Part shown: positions 9,792 to 17,510 of the stretch, one piece after another
How the letters are laid out: each line of letters starts with the position of its first letter
Position numbering within the stretch: position 1 is the stretch's first letter
Source of the DNA: Paraclostridium ghonii
GTDB taxonomy: Bacteria; Bacillota; Clostridia; Peptostreptococcales; Peptostreptococcaceae
Assembly: GCF_023653455.1 (NCBI RefSeq)
Contig: NZ_JAKEDR010000007.1
Coordinates: 1 to 41,899, forward strand
Direction of reading: 5' to 3'
Length of the DNA: 41,899 nucleotides
Notes under the pieces: model-generated
What the model was told of the DNA's origin: nothing
Database searches by the model: none
Seen by the model: the letters and a program-made list of their open reading frames with translations, nothing else
Position numbers and translations under genes: made by a program

Positions 9792-11417
9792 TTGTCAAAT
9801 TTACAAAAAAGTAGTTATGGTACTGATGATGTAAATTATAATCCTATGAACTTAATGATAAAAAATTACATTAATAATAATAATAAATCAGAGGACTTTG
9901 ATGAAATTCTTATCAAAGATAATAACTTTGAAGTCTTTTTAAATTTTAGTAAAACGAGGCAGTCTATTTTAAATTGGTATGATTTCAAAGAAGATGCAGA
10001 CTTACTTGAAATAGGTGGAGAATTTGGGGCACTTACAGGCATGCTTTGCGAAAAGTGTAAATCTGTTACATGTATTGAAAGGGATAAACTTAGAGCTGAA
10101 TCTATTTTAAAAAGATACGAAAATAGAAATAACTTAGAACTTTTTAATAGTGTGGAAAATATCATGAATTTTAATAAAAAATATGACTATATAGTTCTTA
10201 TAGGAACTATAGAACTTATAGAAAATATAGAAGAGTATTTAAAAAAAATAAAGGGATTGCTTAAATCTGAAGGAGCTATTTTGATAGCTACAGAAAATAG
10301 ATTAGGATTAAAATATTTTTGTGGGGCCTCTTACCCAACATTAGAAAATCCATTTGATGGTATAAATAAAAGGTTTAAAAAAAATGGAAGAACTTTATAT
10401 ACTAAGTCTGAGTTAGAAAATATTATCAAGAGTTCAGGATTAAAAATAAATAAATTTTATTATCCAGTTCCTGATTATAAATTTGCTCAAGAAATTTACT
10501 CGGACACATATTTACCAAAAGGAGCTTTAAAGGAAAGGATAATGCCTTATTATTTAAACTCAAAGTCACTTATTGCAGATGAGATGTATCTATATGATGA
10601 TATTATAGAAAATAATGTTTTTGAAGTATTTGCGAACTCATTTTTAATTGAATGTAGAGAAATAGATGTTGAATGCAAAATTGACTATATCGCAGTTTCT
10701 ACTGATAGAAAAGCAGAAAATGCATACGCTACAGTCGTTTACAGCAATAAAACAGTTAAAAAAAAGCCATTATTTTCTCAAGGGATACAAGGTATAAATG
10801 ATTCTTACAATAATATAAAAGCGTTGGAGTTAAGAGGTTTAAATACTGTAGATACAAAAATAAATAATAATGAATTAAACATGCCATTTTTAAAAGCCAA
10901 TACACTATCTAAGGTTTTACAAAATTATATAAAATATGATAGAGATAAGGCTTTAAATTTATTTGAATGTTTATATAAAGATATATTAAAGTCATCTGAA
11001 CATGTGAATCCAAATTTATGCTATTTAAATCAATTTAGTAAAAAAACTCTTGATATGGGAGTTATATTGAAACATGCATATATTGATATGGTTCCAGTAA
11101 ATTGTTTTTATGAATATGATAAATTAATTTATTTTGATCAAGAATTTAAAATGGATTATTTTCCTGCAAATTATGTAATGTTTAGATCAATTAAATATAC
11201 ATATCTTACTATTAAAGAAACAGATAATATAGCATTATCTGAAGGTGAATTAAAAGATAAATATGGATTAAATAATTTATGGGATTTTTACGAATCAATT
11301 GATATAAAATTTGTAGTGGAAAATAGGCAGTTTAAAATTTATAAAAACTATCTTTCATGGATAAATGTGGATCAAAATATAATAAACCAAAATTCAAAAT
11401 TATTAACAGGGATATAA
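9792..11417 (+). CDS. SAM-dependent methyltransferase with kinase-like C-terminal region
   Basis: About 541 residues. I favour TTG 9792, five bases after AGTAGGTGA; GTG 9783 overlaps that site and would be too close. Residues about 60-220 form a class I methyltransferase (LLEIGGEFGALTG SAM loop, CIERD acidic ribose contact, YDYIVLIGTIELIEN, ILIATENRLG). The remaining 300 residues are unlike a methyltransferase. They contain MPFLKANTLSKVLQNYI and DMVPVNCFYEYDKLIYFDQEF, which recall small-molecule or lipopolysaccharide-type kinases (an Asp...Asn and a later Asp-Gln-Glu pair). A two-step modification of one glycan residue is possible. The methyltransferase call is confident; the second domain is a suggestion from motif shape only. 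Confidence 0.75.
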   Translation: MSNLQKSSYGTDDVNYNPMNLMIKNYINNNNKSEDFDEILIKDNNFEVFLNFSKTRQSILNWYDFKEDADLLEIGGEFGALTGMLCEKCKSVTCIERDKLRAESILKRYENRNNLELFNSVENIMNFNKKYDYIVLIGTIELIENIEEYLKKIKGLLKSEGAILIATENRLGLKYFCGASYPTLENPFDGINKRFKKNGRTLYTKSELENIIKSSGLKINKFYYPVPDYKFAQEIYSDTYLPKGALKERIMPYYLNSKSLIADEMYLYDDIIENNVFEVFANSFLIECREIDVECKIDYIAVSTDRKAENAYATVVYSNKTVKKKPLFSQGIQGINDSYNNIKALELRGLNTVDTKINNNELNMPFLKANTLSKVLQNYIKYDRDKALNLFECLYKDILKSSEHVNPNLCYLNQFSKKTLDMGVILKHAYIDMVPVNCFYEYDKLIYFDQEFKMDYFPANYVMFRSIKYTYLTIKETDNIALSEGELKDKYGLNNLWDFYESIDIKFVVENRQFKIYKNYLSWINVDQNIINQNSKLLTGI

Positions 11418-11419
11418 GT

Positions 11420-12673
11420 ATGGATAAAAAATTTTTAAATTCAGAAATTAAAAGTGATTATCTAGATACATCTAATACTAAAAAGATATGGTATGTTCAA
11501 TTAAATTTATTAAAAAAATTTAAAGAAGTTTGTGAGAAGAATAATTTGAAATTTTATTTAACTTACGGTAGTCTATTAGGAGCTATAAGACATAGTGGAT
11601 ATATACCTTGGGATGATGATATTGATATTGCGATGCCAAGAGAAGATTATGATAAACTAAAGGAAATTGCTACAAAAGAGTTTAAAGATCCATACTTTTA
11701 CCAAACGCAAGAAAATGAAATTGATTTTTTTGGTGGCGGATTTTCAAGACTAAGAGATAGTAGAACTACAGGTTATGAACATATACACTATGGTCATGAT
11801 TTTAATGCTGGGATATGGATTGATATAACTTCGATAGATAATGTACCTAATTCTTATTTTTTTAGAAAACTACAAAGTAAAATGGTATGTTTTTATCAGC
11901 AAATTATGTTTGCAAAAATATATAGCAGAGATAATGATCGTTTTTTAGACATTTCTTTTTTAAAAATGAAATTATTAAAAAAGGTAGCTAACAGATTAAC
12001 GCATAAAGAAATTTGCTTTAGACTAAATAAGTGGTGCAGTATAGCTAAAAATAAAAAAACTGAAAATGTAGGAATATTAACTCAGTATAGGTGTTATGAA
12101 AAAGAATTATATAAATCTGAGTGGTTTAAAGATTTTAAGTACAAAACATTTGAGAATATAAAAGTAGTTATACCAATAGGATACGATGAATTTTTAAAAA
12201 AAACATTTGGAGATGACTACATGAAGTTGCCACCTTTAGAAGAAAGAAAGCCTCATCATAATGGATACTATAACAGTGAAAAATCATATATAGATATAAA
12301 TAAAGATATAGAATTAAGGTTTAAAAATATATTCAGAAATGTAAATCAAAAGCAAATTGTTATATTTGGAGCGGGAGAAATGCTTGATGCTTATATGAGA
12401 AGATATGGTAAAAAATTTAAACCCAGTTTTCTTATAGATAATGATTGTAATAAATGGGGAAATCAAAAGTATGGGCTTGATATAAAATCTCCAGATGAGT
12501 TATTAAGAAGGGGACAAAAACTACATATTATCATATGTAGCATTTATTTTCCAGAGATAAGTAAGCAGTTAAGTAACATGGGAATTAAAGATTATTATAT
12601 ATATTCAAAAAAGCGTGAATGGATATTAGAAAGATTATCAGAGTTGGAGGAATATGAAGTTGAAAAAGTATAA
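11420..12673 (+). CDS. LicD-family phosphotransferase with C-terminal Rossmann-like module
   Basis: The real start is probably ATG 11420 (417 residues), just after the upstream stop and preceded by AGGGAT. An in-frame ATG at 11357 would add 21 residues inside the previous gene. LicD proteins have a nucleotidyltransferase fold and move phosphocholine, phosphoribitol or similar groups from CDP carriers to glycans. The hallmark TYGSLLGAIRHSGYIPWDDD, then IDIAMPREDYDKL, is present near residues 40-75, with the acidic WDDDID cluster intact. Residues about 310-400 carry the Rossmann-like module again (QIVIFGAGEMLDAYM), here at the C-terminus. With two cytidylyltransferases in the operon it likely uses one of their CDP products. 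Confidence 0.85.
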   Translation: MDKKFLNSEIKSDYLDTSNTKKIWYVQLNLLKKFKEVCEKNNLKFYLTYGSLLGAIRHSGYIPWDDDIDIAMPREDYDKLKEIATKEFKDPYFYQTQENEIDFFGGGFSRLRDSRTTGYEHIHYGHDFNAGIWIDITSIDNVPNSYFFRKLQSKMVCFYQQIMFAKIYSRDNDRFLDISFLKMKLLKKVANRLTHKEICFRLNKWCSIAKNKKTENVGILTQYRCYEKELYKSEWFKDFKYKTFENIKVVIPIGYDEFLKKTFGDDYMKLPPLEERKPHHNGYYNSEKSYIDINKDIELRFKNIFRNVNQKQIVIFGAGEMLDAYMRRYGKKFKPSFLIDNDCNKWGNQKYGLDIKSPDELLRRGQKLHIIICSIYFPEISKQLSNMGIKDYYIYSKKREWILERLSELEEYEVEKV

Positions 12674-13097
12674 GAATGGATATATTGCAGGAGTTTTTGA
12701 CTTATTTCATATAGGGCATTTAAATGTATTAAAAAATGCAAAAGATAGATGTGAAAGCCTAAGGGTTGGAGTTTTATCGGATGAGTTAGTTGAATATTTT
12801 AAAGGTAAGAAGCCATATATACCAGATTTAGAAAGAATGGAAATAATTAAAAATATTAAGTGTGTAGATGCTGTGGTTAAAGTGACATTTGAAAATATTA
12901 ATAAAATGGATGCTTGGAATTTATATAATTTTGACTGTTTATTTTCGGGAGATGACTGGAAAGGAAATGAAAGTTGGAACATTGATAAACAAAAGCTTAA
13001 TGAAGTTGGATCTAATATAGAGTTTTTTAATTATACAAAGGGGACTAGCTCAACACAAATAAAAAAATTAATTTTAGAAGAAACAGGTATATGTTAA
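12654..13097 (+). CDS. TagD/GCT-type cytidylyltransferase
   Basis: A 147-residue protein, the usual length for bacterial glycerol-3-phosphate cytidylyltransferase-like enzymes. It has GVFDLFHIGHLNVLKNAK, with the HxGH nucleotide-binding motif, and a C-terminal GTSSTQI equivalent of the family ISTT/RTxxIS motif. It would make a CDP-activated alcohol (CDP-glycerol, CDP-ethanolamine or similar) from CTP. ATG 12654 overlaps the previous gene by 20 nt and is only three bases from GGAGG; TTG 12660 has better spacing and is a reasonable alternative start. It probably supplies the TagF-like or LicD transferase upstream. Confidence 0.85.
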   Translation: MKLKKYKNGYIAGVFDLFHIGHLNVLKNAKDRCESLRVGVLSDELVEYFKGKKPYIPDLERMEIIKNIKCVDAVVKVTFENINKMDAWNLYNFDCLFSGDDWKGNESWNIDKQKLNEVGSNIEFFNYTKGTSSTQIKKLILEETGIC

Positions 13098-14125
13098 GTA
13101 TGGAATATATGAATAGTAAATCGCAGATAAATGAAGGAACCTACTTTATAACAGGAATAACTGGATTTATTGGATCTATTATAACAAAATCTATAATTAA
13201 ATCTGATAGTTATAAAAATGGGAAAATTAAAATTATAGGTCTTGTTCGAGATATAGATAAAGCGTTAGAAATGTATTCTAACTTTAATTGCTCGAACTTA
13301 ACATTTATTAAAAGGGATTTAATGAATCTAGATGAATTAGATTTATTAACGATAAATGATATTAATGATATTGACTATATATTTCACTGTGCAGCTACAA
13401 CTAAATCATCTGATATGATTTTATATCCTGTAGAAACTGCGAATGGGATTGTTATAGGAACAAAATATATTTTAGATATAGCTAAAATATATAATGTAAG
13501 TAGTATAGTGTATATTTCATCTATGGAAGTGTATGGAGCTATAGATGATAATGAGTGTAAAAATGATGAAAGTAACATCGGAACTATAGATATATTATCT
13601 GAAAGAAGCTGTTATCCACTTGGAAAACAGATGGCAGAGAATTTTTGTTATTCTTATTATAAAGAGTATGATGTACCTGTTAAAATAGCTAGACTAGCTC
13701 AGACATTTGGGAAAGGAACATTAAAAAATGATACAAGAGTATTTTCTCAATTTGCCAGATGCGCTATCGATAATAAGGATATTGTACTTCACACAAAGGG
13801 GGATTCTGTTGGCAATTATATTGAATCAGAGGACGCAGTTCGTGCACTTTTCATTTTATTAAACTCGGGTGTAAATGGAGAAGCGTATAATATAGCAAAT
13901 GAAGAAGCTACTATGACTATACTTGAAATGGCAGAGCTTGTAGCTAATAAAATAGCAAATGGAAAAATTAAAGTTACATTTGATATTCCTAATAGCAATA
14001 TATATGGATATGCTAAAAAAACAAAATTGAGATTATCTTCATCGAAGATAAGGAAGCTTGGATGGTATCCAAAATATGGAATAGAAGATATGTATAAAAG
14101 AATGATTTATTATATAAAAAAATAA
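13091..14125 (+). CDS. NAD-dependent epimerase/dehydratase (extended SDR)
   Basis: A 344-residue extended short-chain dehydrogenase/reductase. The dinucleotide-binding motif TGITGFIG is near residue 22. The catalytic region is SSMEVYG followed by YPLGKQMAE (the Tyr-x-x-x-Lys pair). The C-terminal region has the sugar-nucleotide pattern (GDSVGNYIESEDAVRALFILL, YNIANEEATM). It probably epimerises or dehydrates a nucleotide-sugar or CDP-alditol used by the operon. It starts within the end of the cytidylyltransferase gene and is the last gene before a long hairpin. Start alternatives at ATG 13100 and 13109 cannot be excluded. Confidence 0.85.
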   Translation: MLSMEYMNSKSQINEGTYFITGITGFIGSIITKSIIKSDSYKNGKIKIIGLVRDIDKALEMYSNFNCSNLTFIKRDLMNLDELDLLTINDINDIDYIFHCAATTKSSDMILYPVETANGIVIGTKYILDIAKIYNVSSIVYISSMEVYGAIDDNECKNDESNIGTIDILSERSCYPLGKQMAENFCYSYYKEYDVPVKIARLAQTFGKGTLKNDTRVFSQFARCAIDNKDIVLHTKGDSVGNYIESEDAVRALFILLNSGVNGEAYNIANEEATMTILEMAELVANKIANGKIKVTFDIPNSNIYGYAKKTKLRLSSSKIRKLGWYPKYGIEDMYKRMIYYIKK

Positions 14126-14131
14126 TATATC

Positions 14132-14188
14132 CTAATAAACACACAATAAACCTAGATAAAATATCTAGGTTTATTGTGTGTTTATTAG
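14132..14188. terminator. Perfect 27-bp hairpin ending the glycan operon
   Basis: Arms 14132-14158 and 14162-14188 are exact reverse complements with a 3-nt loop. No clear T-run follows, so it is atypical as an intrinsic terminator, but it lies 6 nt after the epimerase stop and before the flagellar promoters. It may stop transcription in both directions or act as a processing or stability hairpin. Confidence 0.7.
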
Positions 14189-14273
14189 AAGGTTAAATCT
14201 TTATGTGAATGAGTAACAGTATATCAGAAAAAATAAAAAAATTTATAAATTTTAAAAAAATTTAAAAAAACTA

Positions 14274-14300
14274 TAAAGGTTAAAATTAAATTGCCGATAA
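14274..14300 (+). promoter_or_regulatory. Sigma-28 (FliA/SigD) promoter of the flagellar operon
   Basis: TAAA at 14274-14277, exactly 15 nt, then GCCGATAA at 14293-14300. This matches the sigma-28 consensus of Gram-positive bacteria (TAAA, 15 nt, GCCGATAT) at all but one position. Transcription from here would pass through the c-di-GMP aptamer. The operon encodes FliA, so this predicts positive autoregulation. Confidence 0.75.
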
Positions 14301-14376
14301 ATAAAATAAATATCATATTTTAGGGTAAAAAGTAAAAAAATAAAGATTTCTAATTATTAGAAATAAAAGTAAATAC

Positions 14377-14405
14377 TTGAAATAAGTGGAAAAATAATAT
14401 AAAAT
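14377..14405 (+). promoter_or_regulatory. Sigma-A promoter of the flagellar operon
   Basis: TTGAAA at 14377-14382, 17 nt, TAAAAT at 14400-14405. Transcription would start near 14412, about 12 nt before the c-di-GMP-I aptamer, as expected for a riboswitch promoter. Confidence 0.6.
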
Positions 14406-14423
14406 GTAAATGTAAGTCGAAAT

Positions 14424-14519
14424 GATATTTAAGGGCAAAACTAGGGAAATCTAGCTACGCAAAACTATAGGGGCTAAGGCTTTGAAAAGCTATGCTTGCC
14501 AGTTACCGAAGAGTTAATA
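14424..14519 (+). ncRNA. c-di-GMP-I riboswitch (GEMM-I) in the flgB leader
   Basis: The conserved GEMM-I landmarks occur in order: AAGGGCAAA (14431), a CTAG/CTAG hairpin closed by a GGGAAAT loop with a GNRA-type GAAA, ACGCAAA, GGGGCTAAGGC, a short GCTT-TGAA-AAGC hairpin, TATGCTTGCCAG and GTTACCGAA. In C. difficile the same class precedes flgB and lowers flagellar transcription when c-di-GMP is high; the same position and direction here make an OFF switch likely. P1 pairing is weak (TATT with AATA), so the exact ends are approximate. Confidence 0.92.
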
Positions 14520-14836
14520 AAACTTTTTGTTATCATTGCTAATATTAAGATTGTAAAGTTAGAACAAAAAGGATTAAGAAAATTTATAAATCATATAAAT
14601 ACAGATTGTTTGAGTGTGTGTTTTTTTATAATACACAAAATTTGCACATATTTTATTAAAATGATTAATATTGCAAAGGAATCAACAATTTTAGTATTAT
14701 GAGTAGCTTTCTTTTCTGATTTTGTTTTAATTTTCAAAATACATTAGTAATAATATTCCATAAAAGTGATGAACTACTCTTTCAGAGTAGTTTTTTTTAA
14801 TTCTAAGAAAAACATTTAAAGTATTGGAGGGGAAAA
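14520..14836 (+). other. Flagellar leader between the riboswitch and flgB
   Basis: Gene-free leader of about 320 nt. It holds a 9-bp inverted repeat (14523-14531 and 14563-14571), a GAGTAG at 14701-14706 that could pair with CTACTC in the terminator stem (14774-14779), and TAGCTTT at 14704-14710, which is complementary to AAAGCTA inside the aptamer (14486-14492). An open frame of 68 codons runs through it but starts inside the aptamer and has no ribosome binding site. Confidence 0.6.
14772..14798 (+). terminator. Leader terminator upstream of flgB
   Basis: A perfect 9-bp stem (14772-14780 with 14784-14792, loop TTC) is followed by T6-T8. It lies 38 nt before the flgB start and after the c-di-GMP-I aptamer, so it is the likely expression platform for premature termination. 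The distance of about 250 nt from the aptamer is long for a simple riboswitch. Confidence 0.85.
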
Positions 14837-15163
14837 ATGGAAGTATACGGTTTATTAAAATCAGGATTAGAGGCAACAGAATTAAGAAGTAGAGTTATTG
14901 CTAATAATATTGCAAATATTAACACTCCAAATTACAAAAGAAAATATGTAGAGTTCGAAGAAACTTTAAAAGATTCTATGGATAAAATTGCTAAACCTGA
15001 AATAAAAACAGATACAACATCTAAAGTAAGAGAAGATGGGAATAGTGTTGATTTAGAAAATGAAAAGGTTAACCAAGCAGCTACAACCCTTGAGTATAAT
15101 GCTCTTATAACTTTAACAAATATAAAAATTGGTATGAGTAGAAGTGTAATAACAGGGAGGTAA
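14837..15163 (+). CDS. flgB: Flagellar proximal rod protein FlgB
   Basis: 108 residues. FlgB forms part of the proximal rod of the flagellar basal body, outside the membrane. The N-terminal rod signature is clear: LKSGLEATELRSRVIANNIANINTP, the asparagine-rich helix shared by rod and hook proteins. The length is slightly short of the usual 120-135. A strong GGAGGGG precedes the ATG. It is the first gene of the flagellar operon, 4 nt ahead of flgC, and is controlled by the riboswitch leader. Confidence 0.95.
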   Translation: MEVYGLLKSGLEATELRSRVIANNIANINTPNYKRKYVEFEETLKDSMDKIAKPEIKTDTTSKVREDGNSVDLENEKVNQAATTLEYNALITLTNIKIGMSRSVITGR

Positions 15164-15167
15164 GTAA

Positions 15168-15572
15168 ATGAGTGTTTTTTCAGGAATGAGAATTAGTTCA
15201 AGTGCACTATCAGCAGAGCGATTAAGAATGGATGTTGTTTCAGGCAATATAGCGAATATGAAAACAACAAGAACACAAAATGGGGGAGCATACCGACGCA
15301 AGGTACCTGTGTTTGAAGAAAATTATGATAAAAAATTAGGGATGCTAGGAGTAAAGTCAACAGCTATAGAAGAGGATAAGTCACCACTGAGAAAGCTATA
15401 TGATCCAAATCATCCAGATGCAGATAAACAAGGATATGTTGAATATCCAAATGTAGATATTCTAGTAGAAATGACTGATTTAATGACGGCATCTAGAGCC
15501 TATGAATCAAATATAGATACACTAAATGCACAAAAAAATATGATTTCAAAAGCTTTAGAAATAGGTAGGTAA
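15168..15572 (+). CDS. flgC: Flagellar proximal rod protein FlgC
   Basis: 134 residues, typical for FlgC (about 135-150). It has the rod N-terminus ISSSALSAERLRMDVVSGNIAN and the C-terminal pattern YVEYPNVDILVEMTDLMTAS, then RAYESNIDTLNAQKNMISKALEIGR, which forms the paired coiled coil of axial proteins. It is exported without a cleaved signal by the flagellar type III system. It lies between flgB and fliE with short gaps. Confidence 0.95.
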   Translation: MSVFSGMRISSSALSAERLRMDVVSGNIANMKTTRTQNGGAYRRKVPVFEENYDKKLGMLGVKSTAIEEDKSPLRKLYDPNHPDADKQGYVEYPNVDILVEMTDLMTASRAYESNIDTLNAQKNMISKALEIGR

Positions 15573-15584
15573 AAGGAGTAGTTT

Positions 15585-15899
15585 ATGAGTGGGATAAGTT
15601 TTATAAATACAATAAGTAACATAGCTCCAAACAACAATTTACTCACAGGAACTAGTAAAGCAGGTAAGATTGAAAAAGAAAATAGTTTTGGAGATGTAAT
15701 AAAAGAAGCATTAGATAAAGTCAATGATAAGCAAGTACAATCAAATCAGAAAATTCAAGACCTTATAAAGGGAGAAAATGTCTCTATGCATGATGTAATG
15801 CTGTCAGCTCAAGAAGCACAATTATCAATGCAGCTGATGCTTGAGGTTAGAAATAAGATATATGAAGCTTATCAAGAGCTAAATAGAGTCCAATTATAA
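15585..15899 (+). CDS. fliE: Flagellar hook-basal body adaptor FliE
   Basis: 104 residues, the family length. FliE joins the MS ring (FliF) to the rod. The C-terminal half carries the family pattern: FGDVIKEALDKVNDKQVQSN, then VSMHDVMLSAQEAQLSMQLM and EVRNKIYEAYQELNRVQL. It has AAAAGGAG before the ATG, and its place between flgC and fliF is the standard Firmicute order. Confidence 0.95.
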   Translation: MSGISFINTISNIAPNNNLLTGTSKAGKIEKENSFGDVIKEALDKVNDKQVQSNQKIQDLIKGENVSMHDVMLSAQEAQLSMQLMLEVRNKIYEAYQELNRVQL

Positions 15900-15922
15900 C
15901 TTCATAGCAAGGAGAATTTTAG

Positions 15923-17497
15923 ATGAATATAAAGGAATTTCCACAAAAAACAAGAGATTTTGTGATAGTAAAAAAAGAACAGTTTATTGAACTTCCTAAG
16001 AAAAAGAAAATAATATTTGCAACTGCATTTATAACATTGATTTTAGCAGGATTATTTGCAATGAGTTATGCAAAAGCAAATAAGTATTCAGTGCTTTTTT
16101 CAGGACTAGATCCAAATGATGCTACAGCAGTAACTAAAGATTTAGAGTCTAGAAAAGTAGAAACTAAAATAAAAGGTGATAGTATTTTAGTGCCCAAAGG
16201 AGATGTAGATAAACTTAGAATGGAATTATCCAATAATATTTCAAATGGATCAAAAGGATTTGAAATAATGGATAGCGGATCATCATTTGGTATGACAGAT
16301 GAAGAGTTTCTAATAAAAAAACAAAGAATGATTCAAGGTGAAATAGAAAAGACTATAAAAGTTTTCCCTCAAGTACAAGGTGCTAGAGTACATATAACAC
16401 AAGGTGAAGAATCAGTATTTGCAAATGAAACAGTACCAGGAAAAGCTGCAGTTTACTTAGAGTTAAAGCCAGGGCAAAATTTAAAACCAGATCAAGTAAT
16501 ATCTATAATGTCGCTTGTTTCAGCAAGTACACAAAATATACCTAAACAAAATGTTGAAGTAATAGATCAAAATATGAAGTTATTGTCAGATGGATTAATA
16601 GATGATAAAGGGAATGTGCATACAAATAGCTTAAGTGAAGTAGATGAAGCTATGAAAGCTCAAAAAGATCTAGGTAAAGATTTGGAAAGGTCAATATTAG
16701 GACTATTAGAACCTATATTTGGACAAGGAAACATAAAAGCTAGTGTCAATGCAGATTTGAATTTTGATTCAAGTGAAAAAACTGAAATCATAATAGATCC
16801 AAATAAAGTAATTACAAAGGAATCAAAGTCAACTAGTAAATCTAGTAAAAGAGAAAATACAGGTGGACCTGTAGATAACAATATGAACAACCTTAGTCAA
16901 AATGGGCAAGGAACTGATGAAGACACTCAACAAGAAATAGAATATAATACAGGAAAAACAGAAACTAAAACAATACAAGCTAAAGGTGGTATAAATAAAA
17001 TAACTGCTTCAGTTGCTATAAATGGGACACTTACTAGTGCAGAACTAAGAAATGTTGAAGATATGGTAGCAAATGCTGTAGGTATGCAAGCTAAAAGAGG
17101 AGATAGTATAAAGGTAGTTTCTATGGGCTTTGGATCAGAAAAAGAAGATAACTCTACATTTGGAGTTATAAAGAGTGCTATAAGTAAAGACAAATCATTA
17201 GGAACTGTATTAATTATAGCAGGAGTATTAAGTGTAATTATTTTACTTTTATTAATAGGTACAATAATTCACATGATTATAAAGAAAAAGAAAGAAACTA
17301 GTGAATTAGCTTATGTAGATGAAGAAGATGAAGTAGAACTAATCAACAGAAAACTAGAAGAGCTAGAGAAAAATAGATTAAACAGCAATGAGGAAGAAGA
17401 TGAAGAAAGTATAAGTTTAGAAGACGAAGTTAAACAATTTGCTGCTGAAAATCCAGATCAAGTTACAGATCTAGTTAATAGTTGGTTAAATGAGTAA
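15923..17497 (+). CDS. fliF: Flagellar MS-ring protein FliF
   Basis: 524 residues. FliF builds the MS ring in the cytoplasmic membrane. Transmembrane helices are visible at about residues 28-48 and 426-450. Between them are the YscJ/FliF ring-building motif (YSVLFSGLDPNDATAVTKDLESR and GFEIMDSGSSFGMTDEEFLIKKQRMIQGEIEKTI) and an acidic, polar linker. The C-terminal tail (EEDEESISLEDEVKQFAAENPDQVTDLVNSWLNE) is the conserved FliG-binding segment. All landmarks are intact. Confidence 0.97.
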   Translation: MNIKEFPQKTRDFVIVKKEQFIELPKKKKIIFATAFITLILAGLFAMSYAKANKYSVLFSGLDPNDATAVTKDLESRKVETKIKGDSILVPKGDVDKLRMELSNNISNGSKGFEIMDSGSSFGMTDEEFLIKKQRMIQGEIEKTIKVFPQVQGARVHITQGEESVFANETVPGKAAVYLELKPGQNLKPDQVISIMSLVSASTQNIPKQNVEVIDQNMKLLSDGLIDDKGNVHTNSLSEVDEAMKAQKDLGKDLERSILGLLEPIFGQGNIKASVNADLNFDSSEKTEIIIDPNKVITKESKSTSKSSKRENTGGPVDNNMNNLSQNGQGTDEDTQQEIEYNTGKTETKTIQAKGGINKITASVAINGTLTSAELRNVEDMVANAVGMQAKRGDSIKVVSMGFGSEKEDNSTFGVIKSAISKDKSLGTVLIIAGVLSVIILLLLIGTIIHMIIKKKKETSELAYVDEEDEVELINRKLEELEKNRLNSNEEEDEESISLEDEVKQFAAENPDQVTDLVNSWLNE

Positions 17498-17510
17498 AGG
17501 GTGAGGTTAT

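Noticed and set aside
14523..14571. Inverted repeat in the flgB leader as a possible invertible flagellar switch like that of C. difficile
   Set aside because: Only 9 bp match and the arms are 31 nt apart; the known switch has repeats of about 20 bp flanking a longer segment, and no such pair is present.
14496..14702. Open frame of 68 codons in the flagellar leader
   Set aside because: It starts with TTG inside the c-di-GMP-I aptamer, has no ribosome binding site and lies in conserved RNA structure.
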